Shown: positions 1 through 6,495 of the stretch, one piece after another | Layout: every line of letters starts with the position of its first letter | Numbering within the stretch: position 1 is the stretch's first letter | Assembly (NCBI GenBank): GCA_900550955.1 | Contig: URUF01000076.1 | Span: 1-7,812, forward strand | Direction: 5' to 3' | DNA from: an uncultured Eubacteriales bacterium | Lineage (GTDB): Bacteria; Bacillota; Clostridia; Christensenellales; Aristaeellaceae | Length of the DNA: 7,812 bases | Notes under the pieces: generated by a model | Seen by the model: the letters and a program-made list of their open reading frames with translations, nothing else | The model's database searches: none | What the model was told of the DNA's origin: nothing | Made by a program: the position numbers and the translations under genes

Positions 1-82
1 CAAACGGACGGCCTTCTTTTGAAAAGCCCCCCGTCAGACTGTCGATAAACCTATTCGGAAGCCTTGCGCAGCAAGGTTTCCT
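1..82. other. Left-edge non-coding segment with inverted repeats
   Basis: No complete gene is visible. Two structures can be seen. First, GACGG (7-11) pairs with CCGTC (31-35) around a CTTTTGAAAAG near-palindrome (16-26). Second, GGAAGCCTTGC (57-67) pairs with GCAAGGTTTCC (71-81) across a GCA loop with one G-T wobble, lying directly beyond the prs stop codon. A plus-strand reading frame open from the window edge to a TAA at 46-48 could be the tail of a gene lying to the left, but 15 codons are too few to judge. Neither structure is followed by a good T-run on either strand, so termination is possible but unproven. Confidence 0.4.
57..81 (-). terminator. Hairpin just downstream of prs
   Basis: An 11-bp inverted repeat with a 3-nt loop starts two bases beyond the prs TAA (83-85). 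Read on the minus strand, one internal A-C mismatch interrupts the stem. The U-tract expected of an intrinsic terminator is absent; the following minus-strand bases are GAATAGG. It may act as a 3'-end stabilising hairpin or a weak terminator. Confidence 0.4.
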
Positions 83-1297
83 TTACACCAGGCGGAAGCC
101 GGTTTCAGCCTGCTTTTCGTGGTAGCGGCGGATGAGCGCCTGAATGCGGTCGTAGGGGTTAAGGAGGTTGCTCAGGCTGCGGTCGTGGTTCAGGCTGGCG
201 ATGATGTAGGAGATATATTTGCTCAAATCCGCCTCGATAAACCATTCGCGGGCTTGCAGCTCCGGCGTGCGGTAGGTGAGGTTGGTGGAGATGATGCGGC
301 TGAGGGTGCCCTCCTCATACGCGCGGTCAAAGGCCTCCAGGCCGTTGGTGAACAGCGCGAACGTGGCTGAGGCAAAGATGCGGTTGGCCTTGCGCTTTTT
401 CAGCTCCCGGGCCAAATCCAAAATGCTCTCGCCGGAGGAAAGGATATCGTCGGAAACGAACACGTCCTTGCCCTCCACGGTATCGCCCAGGTATTCGTGG
501 GCGATGATGGGGTTGCGGCCGTTTACAACGGTGGTGTAATCGCGGCGCTTATAGAACATGCCCATATCGATGCCCAGCACCGAGCTGTAAAAGATATTGC
601 GGTTGAGCGCGCCCTCGTCAGGGCTGACGATCATCATGTGGTCGCGGTCAATTTGCAGGTCGCATTCCTTGCGGAACAGGGCCTTCAATATCTGGTAGCT
701 GGGCATTACGCTTTCAAAGCTGCCCAGGGGGATGGCGTTTTGCACGCGCGGGTCGTGCGCGTCAAAGGTGATGATATTGCTCACGCCCATGCGCTCCAGC
801 TCCTGAAGCATCAGGGCGCAGTCCAGGCTTTCGCGGCTGGAGCGGCGGTGCTGGCGGCCCTCGTACAACAGCGGCATAATCACGTTAATGCGCTTTGCCT
901 TGCCGCCGATGGCCGCGATGATGCGCTTAAGATCCTGATAATGGTCGTCCGGGGACATGGGAACCGGCCGGCCATACATATTATAGGTTATGTTGTACGC
1001 GCCGATATCGCACAGAATGTAGATATCGTAGCCGCGCACGGTGCTTTTGATCATGCCCTTGCCTTCGCCCGTGCCAAAGCGGGGGCAGGCGGCTTCAATG
1101 AGAAAGTCGGTACGGTTTACGCCCATTTGCGCGTAGAGTGGGGTATCCTCCAGTGCCTCCTGCTGCTCATACCATCGCATCAGGTATGCATTGATCTTTT
1201 GCCCCAGCTCCTCGCAGCCCGGCATGGCGATGATGCCCAGGGGGGCGAAGGGAACGGTCAAAAGATCGTTGTTCCAGGTACTTACAAAATCCGTCAC
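83..1297 (-). CDS. prs: Ribose-phosphate pyrophosphokinase, long clostridial form
   Basis: Cytoplasmic PRPP synthetase, which transfers pyrophosphate from ATP to ribose 5-phosphate to make PRPP for purine, pyrimidine, histidine and tryptophan synthesis. The translation is 404 residues, against about 315 for classical Prs, and fits the longer family seen in Clostridia. Visible motifs are GRQHRRSSRESL (147-158), matching the RQDRK region; FDAHDP (178-183), matching the DLH metal-binding segment; VSPDEGA (224-230); and SDDILSSGESI (282-292) at the PRPP loop, where classical enzymes have VDDMIDTAGT. Start choice: AAGGAG at 1305-1310 lies only 1 nt from an ATG at 1303 but 7 nt from the in-frame GTG at 1297, so GTG is preferred; ATG at 1303 would add two residues. 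The frame stays open upstream to 1483, but that part runs through the promoter and is not protein-like. Family assignment is strong; the exact start is less certain. Confidence 0.9.
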   Translation of the reverse strand: MTDFVSTWNNDLLTVPFAPLGIIAMPGCEELGQKINAYLMRWYEQQEALEDTPLYAQMGVNRTDFLIEAACPRFGTGEGKGMIKSTVRGYDIYILCDIGAYNITYNMYGRPVPMSPDDHYQDLKRIIAAIGGKAKRINVIMPLLYEGRQHRRSSRESLDCALMLQELERMGVSNIITFDAHDPRVQNAIPLGSFESVMPSYQILKALFRKECDLQIDRDHMMIVSPDEGALNRNIFYSSVLGIDMGMFYKRRDYTTVVNGRNPIIAHEYLGDTVEGKDVFVSDDILSSGESILDLARELKKRKANRIFASATFALFTNGLEAFDRAYEEGTLSRIISTNLTYRTPELQAREWFIEADLSKYISYIIASLNHDRSLSNLLNPYDRIQALIRRYHEKQAETGFRLV

Positions 1298-1349
1298 AAG
1301 CATGCTCCTTCTCAGGTCGCAGGTTTTTTGAGGGATCCACAGCATTCTT

Positions 1350-1378
1350 AGTATACCAAAAATCCGCTGCCATGAAAA
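1350..1378 (-). promoter_or_regulatory. Sigma-A-type promoter for prs
   Basis: On the minus strand a TATACT -10 box (1350-1355) is preceded by an extended -10 TG (TGGTATACT) and, 17 bp further upstream, by TTTTCA (1373-1378), which matches 4 of 6 bases of TTGACA. Transcription would begin near 1343, giving a leader of roughly 45 nt before the GTG start. Confidence 0.65.
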
Positions 1379-1383
1379 GGTGC

Positions 1384-1426
1384 TTTTCTGAAAAAGCAAA
1401 CATTTTGTCGGATTTTGTGAAAAAGC
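1384..1426. repeat. 14-bp direct repeat upstream of the prs promoter
   Basis: TTTTCTGAAAAAGC (1384-1397) and TTTTGTGAAAAAGC (1413-1426) match at 13 of 14 positions, with a 29-bp period. The first copy sits 5 bp upstream of the prs -35 box and is part of a small hairpin, TGCTTTT-CTGA-AAAAGCA (1381-1398). The repeats may be a paired protein-binding site or an A/T-rich UP-like element. No binding protein can be named. Confidence 0.5.
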
Positions 1427-1463
1427 TCCACATCGCGGCCTGGGCTGTTTGCCCGCTTTGACG

Positions 1464-1471
1464 CATAAAAT
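1464..1471 (+). promoter_or_regulatory. Possible -10 element for the ylbJ-like gene
   Basis: CATAAAAT resembles the sigma-E -10 consensus (CATACAAT, 7 of 8) and also contains TAAAAT (5 of 6 to TATAAT). No convincing -35 lies at the usual distance. Sigma-E control is known for B. subtilis ylbJ, which makes the match suggestive, but a single short box in a high-G+C region is weak evidence. If real, transcription would start near 1478, which favours a start codon downstream of 1484. Confidence 0.25.
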
Positions 1472-1483
1472 GCGCAGGGACAT

Positions 1484-2542
1484 GTGAATGAAGGACGGGA
1501 TGCGCGCGTGAACGGCTGGGCGGCAAGCATTTGTGCAGCGGCGTTACTTTTGTTTTCGCCGGAGGCGATGGCGGCGGCCTCCACGGCGGCGGAGGTGTTT
1601 GTAAGCGGGGTCATGCCCGCGTTGTTTCCCATGATGGTTGTGGCAAAGCTGATGCGCCTGCCCCAAAAGGGCGAACATTCCTTCCTTGGCGCGGTGGGCA
1701 TGGCCTTTGCGGGCGGCTCGCCCGCCAGCGCGCAGCGCGCGCGCCTTTTGTACGACGCGGGGCGCGTGCCGGACGGGGCCCTGGAGCCTATGCTAGCGGC
1801 CACCGGCGTAATGAGCCCCATGTTTTTTGTGGGCACGCTGGCGGGCTGGACGGGCCTGCGCGGGGCCTGCTGGGCCATGCTGGGGGCGCACTGGCTGGGC
1901 GCGCTGCTCACGGCGGGGCTTTGGGCGCTGGGGCGCAGGCTTTGGAGGGGCGGGCGCGCCAAGCCCGGCAGCCGGCCAGCCGCGTACGCCGGGCAGCCGC
2001 CAAGCGCGCCTGCCGCGCCGAAGGAGGCGCTTGGCGCGCTGCTTCCCCGCGCGGTTACGGAGGCGGCGCAGGCGATGCTGGCCGTGTGCGGCTCCATGAT
2101 GCTGTTTTCCATCCTGGCGGGCGTGCTGCAAGCGGCGCTTTCGCGCCTGTGCCCCGCGTGGACGGCGGCCAACGGGCCCGCGTTAAGCGTGCTGTGGGCG
2201 CTGCTTGAAACCGGGGGCGGCGCGGCGGCTGTGCTCAAAAGCCATGCGGCCCCTCCGCTTGCGCTGCTATGCGGGCTGTGCTCGTTTGGCGGGCTGTCCA
2301 TTTGGCTGCAAAATCTGCTGTTTGTGGGCAAATGCATACGCCCCGTGAGGCTGCTTCAAATGCGCGCGCTGCACGGGGCGGTAAGCATGGGGTTGTTCGC
2401 CGCGTTTGAACGGCTGTGGCCCGCCCTAACGGCGGCCTTTGCCGCGCAGGGGGCGCAAACGGCGCGTCAAGCGGGCGCTGGTTGGGCATTGGTTGCGCTT
2501 CTTCTCAGCGGCCTTGCGCTGTGTCGCCGCCGGGCTTCTTAA
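1484..2542 (+). CDS. ylbJ: YlbJ-like sporulation integral membrane protein (Gate/nucleoside-recognition type)
   Basis: Polytopic membrane protein of up to 352 residues. From the first GTG, recognisable YlbJ-type blocks are SGVMPALFPMMVV (41-53), AFAGGSPASAQRARLL (74-89), SPMFFVGT (111-118), a second Gate-like helix region around 186-215, and SFGGLSIWLQ (267-276). In B. subtilis, YlbJ is made in the mother cell under sigma-E and is needed for heat-resistant spores; its transported substrate, if any, is unknown. This copy is shorter than the roughly 400-residue B. subtilis protein. Most of the loss is just after the first Gate segment, and the usual GYPAGAK-like motif reads GGSPASAQ. A proline/alanine-rich linker lies at about 160-182. 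The start is uncertain: GTG 1484 has AGGGA only 3 nt away, and GTG 1508 is an alternative. The 3' end overlaps the convergent GtrA gene by 38 bp. Confidence 0.75.
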   Translation: MNEGRDARVNGWAASICAAALLLFSPEAMAAASTAAEVFVSGVMPALFPMMVVAKLMRLPQKGEHSFLGAVGMAFAGGSPASAQRARLLYDAGRVPDGALEPMLAATGVMSPMFFVGTLAGWTGLRGACWAMLGAHWLGALLTAGLWALGRRLWRGGRAKPGSRPAAYAGQPPSAPAAPKEALGALLPRAVTEAAQAMLAVCGSMMLFSILAGVLQAALSRLCPAWTAANGPALSVLWALLETGGGAAAVLKSHAAPPLALLCGLCSFGGLSIWLQNLLFVGKCIRPVRLLQMRALHGAVSMGLFAAFERLWPALTAAFAAQGAQTARQAGAGWALVALLLSGLALCRRRAS

Positions 2543-2984
2543 ACACCCAGAACTTGCTGGCCACGTAGTTAAACACCGTAACGAACACCAGCACGATCAG
2601 CGAATTGATCAGGTTGGACACGCCCATCAGCTTCAGAAGCGCCGCAAAGCCCAGCTCGATAAGGAGCAGGCTTACCACGCGCGCGCCCGCAAACTGCAAA
2701 AATTCCTTCATCAGGTTCTTCCTGCCCTCGTTTTTCACGCGGAATACCATCCAGCGGTTGATCCAGAAGGCAAAAATGACGCAGATAATCCACGAAGCAA
2801 CGTTGGAAACCTGCATCTGCGCCATGTTCGCGCCGTTGATGGTATGGTCGGCGGAGAGCAGCATGCAGCCGCCGTTTTTGATAATCAGGCTTAAAAGCGA
2901 GGTAAGGCCGCCGGCCACAAGGTAGCGCAACAGCTCGTACTCCTTTTCGTGGGCGGCAAGAAAATCGCGCAGCTTTTGAATCAT
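2505..2984 (-). CDS. GtrA family membrane protein
   Basis: Small four-helix membrane protein of 159 residues, the usual length for the GtrA/DPMS family. These proteins are thought to help flip or present lipid-linked sugars (undecaprenyl-phosphate glucose in the Shigella phage GtrA case) for surface glycan modification. Diagnostic segments are RYLVAGGLTSLLSL (20-33), FWINRWMVF (73-81) and FNYVASKFWVF (138-148), with helices near 20-42, 59-80, 99-119 and 124-144. The ATG at 2984 is chosen because GGGAGG (2995-3000) lies 10 nt upstream; a TTG at 3008 would put that ribosome binding site inside the gene. It is the last gene of the leftward cluster, 24 nt after the small protein gene. Its last 38 bp run antisense to the end of the ylbJ-like gene, with no visible terminator. 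Confidence 0.85.
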   Translation of the reverse strand: MIQKLRDFLAAHEKEYELLRYLVAGGLTSLLSLIIKNGGCMLLSADHTINGANMAQMQVSNVASWIICVIFAFWINRWMVFRVKNEGRKNLMKEFLQFAGARVVSLLLIELGFAALLKLMGVSNLINSLIVLVFVTVFNYVASKFWVFKKPGGDTAQGR

Positions 2985-3008
2985 GTGGGGTATACCTCCC
3001 TTACTCAA

Positions 3009-3224
3009 TCAGTCCTCGCCATGGTCGCCCCGGGCGTAATCTACGGCCAGCAGGTCGCCAAGGGGCAGGGTGACGGGCGCTTTTTTGGCTCCGATGCGCA
3101 GGGTGACGGTTTGGCCGTCATACGCCAGCACCGATACCGTCCTTTGCACGATGGCCCCGTCCATAAGGAACATGGCGCGCAGCTTTCGTTCATGCTCCAG
3201 GGCGTAGCGCAGGAAACGCGTCAT
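3009..3224 (-). CDS. Small protein of unknown function (71 aa)
   Basis: A 71-residue soluble-looking protein I cannot assign. It starts with a charged amphipathic stretch (TRFLRYALEHERKLR), followed by alternating hydrophobic segments typical of beta strands (about 17-56) and an acidic end, YARGDHGED. The pattern suggests a short helix followed by a small beta-barrel-like fold, which is inference only. Evidence that it is real: an AAGGAG ribosome binding site (3233-3238) lies 8 nt before the ATG; the ATG overlaps the stop of the upstream membrane protein gene by 4 nt (ATGA, 3221-3224), implying translational coupling; and a gtrA gene follows 24 nt later. Co-production with the membrane protein suggests a cytoplasmic partner or regulator of the glycan system. 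Confidence 0.75.
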   Translation of the reverse strand: MTRFLRYALEHERKLRAMFLMDGAIVQRTVSVLAYDGQTVTLRIGAKKAPVTLPLGDLLAVDYARGDHGED

Positions 3225-5218
3225 TGCAGATACTCCTTTGGCACCTCAAAAATGCGGTTCTGCCCGTCCGCGGTTTCAAACGCGAGCGGGAACAGCGCTT
3301 CCAGCGCCGCCTCGTTAAGCGCGTACTGGCTGCTTGCGCGCTCCCAGGGGCTTACGTACACATATTGTACCTGATAGCGCCTAAGCAGGTCAAGGTTTTG
3401 GGCGGGTTCCTCGTAAAAAGCGGCGATCTCCGCCCGGCGGGCCGCGGTGTTGAAGCCGTGGTAGTACAAATAGGAATCGCTGGAGCACAGGATGGTGCGC
3501 CCGGCCAGGGAGCTTACGGGGTTCAAATGCTGGTTGCCGGTCACAAACACGCAGTGCTCGGGGGTGCTTTCCCGCACGTAGGCGGCGGTTTCAAGGTCGT
3601 TTGCGGAATAGGCCTGGTAATCGCTTACGCATTCGCGCGCCACGGTAAGCGCGGAGGAGGCGAAGCAGCAAACCAGGAACATGGCGGCCAGCGCCCGCCG
3701 CCCCGGCAGGCCCCTAAGGCGGCCGAACGCCTCCACGGCGTAATCCGCCGCCATGGGCAGGCACAGCAGGAACCAGACGTACAAAAGCTTGTTGTTATCG
3801 TACTCGTTGGGCTGGAACTTCACCAGCTCGGCCACGGCATAGATGAGGAACGCGCCCGCCGCGATCAGCCGGTGCTGGCGCACATCGTCCGGCACGCAGG
3901 GCGCACCCTTGGGCTTGCGGCGGCACAACGCCAGCAGGATCAGCACATACGGCACGCCCACGTTTTTCAGGTAGAACCACAGGTAGGTATCCACCAGGCC
4001 CCGGTTGCCGCGGTTATTGCTCCAGTTGAACCACAGGCTAAGGAAGTGGTCGCTGTCCGCGGCCTGCACAAAGGTAAACGCAATAAGCTGCGGCAGCGAG
4101 AGCGCCGCGGCCACGGCCCCGTAGAAAAGCCACGGCCGAAAGGCCTGAAAGCGCCCGCCGCGCGGCGCGGTACACACCGCATACAGGCACGCGCCCGCAC
4201 AGAACAATACCAGCGCCAGATAGCTGTGCGTGTGAATAAGCGGCAACCCGCCCGCGAACAGGCCCAAAAGCGCCAGCTCCCTTACGCCGTGCCTTTCGCG
4301 GCGGCACAGGGGCGGCATAAGCAGGTTAAGGGCGGGCATGAGCATGGCCCAGCCGCCCAGGATGCCCCGCTGGGGGATGAGCATATCGCAGATGATGTTC
4401 ACCCAGCGCAGGTTATGCGGGTCCGGCTGGTTGGTGGGCGTTTGGTAATAGCCGTTCATTACGTTGCGCAGGTTATCCCACATGGAGGTAACGGAATAGC
4501 CCTCCACAGTCGCGTCAAGCGTATACAGGAAGCCCATGCCTCCGTTTAAAAACAACAGGAAAAACGCCAGCGCCGCCGCGCCCCGGCGGCGGCACAGCTG
4601 CATGCACAAAAGCCCGTAGCCAGTAAACACCAGCGCCATCATCAGCGTGCCGGTAAGGGCCATGGCCGTGTTCAGCGGCAGGCCCAGCATGTACAGGGTG
4701 GACGCAAAGCTGTCCGACAGGTAGGGGTAGGCCATGGTAGCCCCCAGCATCAGGCTGTTATGCAGCGGGAAGGGGGCGTTTACAATGCTTGTGCAAATGG
4801 CCAAATGCAGGGACAAATCCCCATAGGTGCTCTGGCCCACGTGGTAGCCGCCGTCCGCCGCCAGGCGGATGGAATGGGTGTATTGCAAGTAGGCGCTCAA
4901 CGCCGTGAGCGGCACAACCAGGCATGCAAGCGCCAGAAGGCGGCGCTTCTGCGCCCGGTCAAAGGGGAGCGCGGCGCGCCGGTCCCTAAGGGCGTAGGCA
5001 AGGCCGGTAAGCAGTATAAGCGTGCCCAGCGCCAGATAGTGCGCCGTAAAGCTGAAGCGCACGGCATAGGCCCACAAAACCGGCAGCCACATCATAAGCA
5101 GCACGCCCAGGGAAAACCCCAGGTACGCGCGTTTCACAGCCTCCTGGCGCGGCAGCAGCAGCCGGGCGATGGCCGCGCCGCCCGCCAGGAACGCAAGCAG
5201 ATACGCAATGGAAAGCAA
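3221..5218 (-). CDS. Large polytopic membrane protein, GT-C/DUF2298-like glycosyltransferase candidate
   Basis: A 665-residue protein with about a dozen hydrophobic segments through residue 525 and a soluble C-terminal part (about 530-665). The architecture resembles GT-C glycosyltransferases, which move sugars from lipid carriers on the outer membrane face. Supporting features are a first large loop with YGDLSLH (132-138, Asp134 and His138 as possible acidic/metal-site residues), LIPQRG (280-285), HTHSYLALVLF (329-339), FQPNEYDNNKLLY (468-480) before a helix, and a C-terminal QYVYVSPWER (618-627) resembling the YVYVGxxER motif of DUF2298-type proteins. The start is TTG: the frame is closed 12 nt upstream by the previous gene's TAA, a GGGGGA-like ribosome binding site lies about 7 nt away, and the first helix begins at residue 4. 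Enzyme activity and substrate are not shown by sequence. Being followed by a GtrA gene supports a surface-glycan role. Confidence 0.7.
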   Translation of the reverse strand: MLSIAYLLAFLAGGAAIARLLLPRQEAVKRAYLGFSLGVLLMMWLPVLWAYAVRFSFTAHYLALGTLILLTGLAYALRDRRAALPFDRAQKRRLLALACLVVPLTALSAYLQYTHSIRLAADGGYHVGQSTYGDLSLHLAICTSIVNAPFPLHNSLMLGATMAYPYLSDSFASTLYMLGLPLNTAMALTGTLMMALVFTGYGLLCMQLCRRRGAAALAFFLLFLNGGMGFLYTLDATVEGYSVTSMWDNLRNVMNGYYQTPTNQPDPHNLRWVNIICDMLIPQRGILGGWAMLMPALNLLMPPLCRRERHGVRELALLGLFAGGLPLIHTHSYLALVLFCAGACLYAVCTAPRGGRFQAFRPWLFYGAVAAALSLPQLIAFTFVQAADSDHFLSLWFNWSNNRGNRGLVDTYLWFYLKNVGVPYVLILLALCRRKPKGAPCVPDDVRQHRLIAAGAFLIYAVAELVKFQPNEYDNNKLLYVWFLLCLPMAADYAVEAFGRLRGLPGRRALAAMFLVCCFASSALTVARECVSDYQAYSANDLETAAYVRESTPEHCVFVTGNQHLNPVSSLAGRTILCSSDSYLYYHGFNTAARRAEIAAFYEEPAQNLDLLRRYQVQYVYVSPWERASSQYALNEAALEALFPLAFETADGQNRIFEVPKEYLQ

Positions 5219-5230
5219 GCCCTGTCCCCC

Positions 5231-6466
5231 TTATACGGATAGCATGGAGCGGAAGAACTGCACCGCCGTTTGCAGCGTGCCGTCGGTAATGGTGCAAAGG
5301 CCGTCAAGCGCCTCCTCGCCCGTAAGCAGGAAGGGCGAAAAGCGGTACACGCGCCCGCCCAGCCCCGCGTAGAAGCGCCCGTCCGTGCGCAGGGGGCTTA
5401 GGCACGGCACGGCAATCGCGCGCTCAAACTGGATTTCAATGGCGGTCACAAGCGCTTCCCAGGCCTGTCCTGCGGCCTGGCTGGGCGCGCTGGGCTCCAG
5501 GCGCACGGGCAAATCCACCTTGACGCCGCGCCCGGCCAGCAGGCGGATGCGCCGCGCGGCGGCCTCCGTGCCGCGGCCCGGGATGAGCGTTTGGCAAAGG
5601 CGCAGCTCCGCCGTGGCGGCGGGGCGTTGCGGCGTGCCCTGCGCCGATAGGGAATACACCGTGCGGCGGGACACGAAAAACTGCTCCCGCACCGCGCGCT
5701 TGCGCCACAATAGCCGCATGAGCGGGAAGCTCACATGCGGGCTGCGCACGAACCAGCGCTGCAAAAGCGGCGCTTTGCGGCCCAGGGAAACCAGCATCTG
5801 CGCGCTGGCGGGGCACAGCGAGGCGCGCTTGGCCCGGCGGGAGAGGCGCGCGCCCGCGCGCAGCACCCTGGCCGTGGGCCCGGTAACCGTGCCGCTTACA
5901 ACGCCCTTTTCCGTAACGCCAATCAGCGCCAGGGGCGATTCCCTTGGCAGATAGGTGCGAAACGCCTCCATGGTGGCATAGCCGCCGTAATCCAGCACAA
6001 AGCAGGGCGTAAGCCCGCGCGCCCCAAGGTGCGCGGCGATGCTTTGGGCGCCCTCGCCGCCGCCCAGGCCGTCCATGCTAAAGGCCAGCAGCAGGTCGCC
6101 GCCGGGCTGGTAGCCGTCGCCAAGCAGGCCCTCCAGCGCCTCCAGCAGCGTAATGGCGTGCGCGCGCTCCAGCGCGGCGCACAGCGGCATGCCGCCCGCC
6201 GTGCCCAGGGGATAGTCCGCCGCGGGCGCGTCCAGGTGGCATACAAACACCAGCGGGCCCGTGAGGCTGGCGCCGGGCATTTCCAGCAGCACGGCACCGT
6301 TTGCAAAGGTTTTTTGCTCCAGCCGGGAAAAAACCAGCGGATAGCTTTCGGAAAGCACGCGCAAAACCTGCGCCGCGCCCCCGGGCGTATAGGCGGTATA
6401 CGTATTCAGGCGATAAAGCACGTCGCGCGCGCGCGCATAGTTGATCGGGGCCAAGAATTCGCTCAT
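5231..6466 (-). CDS. M20-family peptidase-like protein, probably catalytically degenerate
   Basis: A 411-residue protein with the layout of M20 carboxypeptidase S/ArgE-type hydrolases: an N-terminal catalytic half, an inserted dimerisation-like domain (about 185-320) and a C-terminal catalytic segment. The metal motif start survives as FVCHLDAP (74-81; His77, Asp79) and the later ligand as VLDYGG (157-162; Asp159). The C-terminus keeps TDGRFYAGL and YRFSP (361-378), as in active relatives. Key residues look lost: the DEE catalytic pair reads MDGLGG (131-136); the GRG..DDK bridging-Asp segment is shortened and reads ALERAH (98-103); and the final HG.NE metal histidine reads LDGL (387-390). The ATG has GGAGG (6473-6477) 6 nt upstream. 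It heads the leftward cluster, with the membrane protein starting 12 nt after its stop. It may be a binding or scaffold protein. The fold call is fairly secure; loss of activity is inferred from a mental alignment. Confidence 0.7.
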   Translation of the reverse strand: MSEFLAPINYARARDVLYRLNTYTAYTPGGAAQVLRVLSESYPLVFSRLEQKTFANGAVLLEMPGASLTGPLVFVCHLDAPAADYPLGTAGGMPLCAALERAHAITLLEALEGLLGDGYQPGGDLLLAFSMDGLGGGEGAQSIAAHLGARGLTPCFVLDYGGYATMEAFRTYLPRESPLALIGVTEKGVVSGTVTGPTARVLRAGARLSRRAKRASLCPASAQMLVSLGRKAPLLQRWFVRSPHVSFPLMRLLWRKRAVREQFFVSRRTVYSLSAQGTPQRPAATAELRLCQTLIPGRGTEAAARRIRLLAGRGVKVDLPVRLEPSAPSQAAGQAWEALVTAIEIQFERAIAVPCLSPLRTDGRFYAGLGGRVYRFSPFLLTGEEALDGLCTITDGTLQTAVQFFRSMLSV

Positions 6467-6495
6467 GAAACGCCTCCGTTGGCGAAAGGATTCTC

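Noticed and set aside
497..1351. 284-residue plus-strand open frame opposite prs
   Set aside because: The composition (Ala/His/Val-rich) mirrors the reverse complement of prs codons. It has no ribosome binding site or recognisable family and lies wholly against a well-supported gene.
1348..2337. 329-residue minus-strand open frame opposite the ylbJ-like gene
   Set aside because: It is Ser/Ala/Pro-rich, low in complexity, crosses the prs promoter and ylbJ start, and shows no motifs. The plus-strand frame has clear YlbJ blocks and membrane helices.
3224..4549. 441-residue plus-strand open frame
   Set aside because: It is antisense to the GT-C-like membrane gene, rich in Arg/His/Gln/Gly with no domain pattern, and typical of high-G+C shadow frames.
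6424..6436. Alternating CG tract as a regulatory or Z-DNA element
   Set aside because: It lies inside the M20-like coding region, encodes ordinary ARARD residues and is explained by high-G+C codon use.
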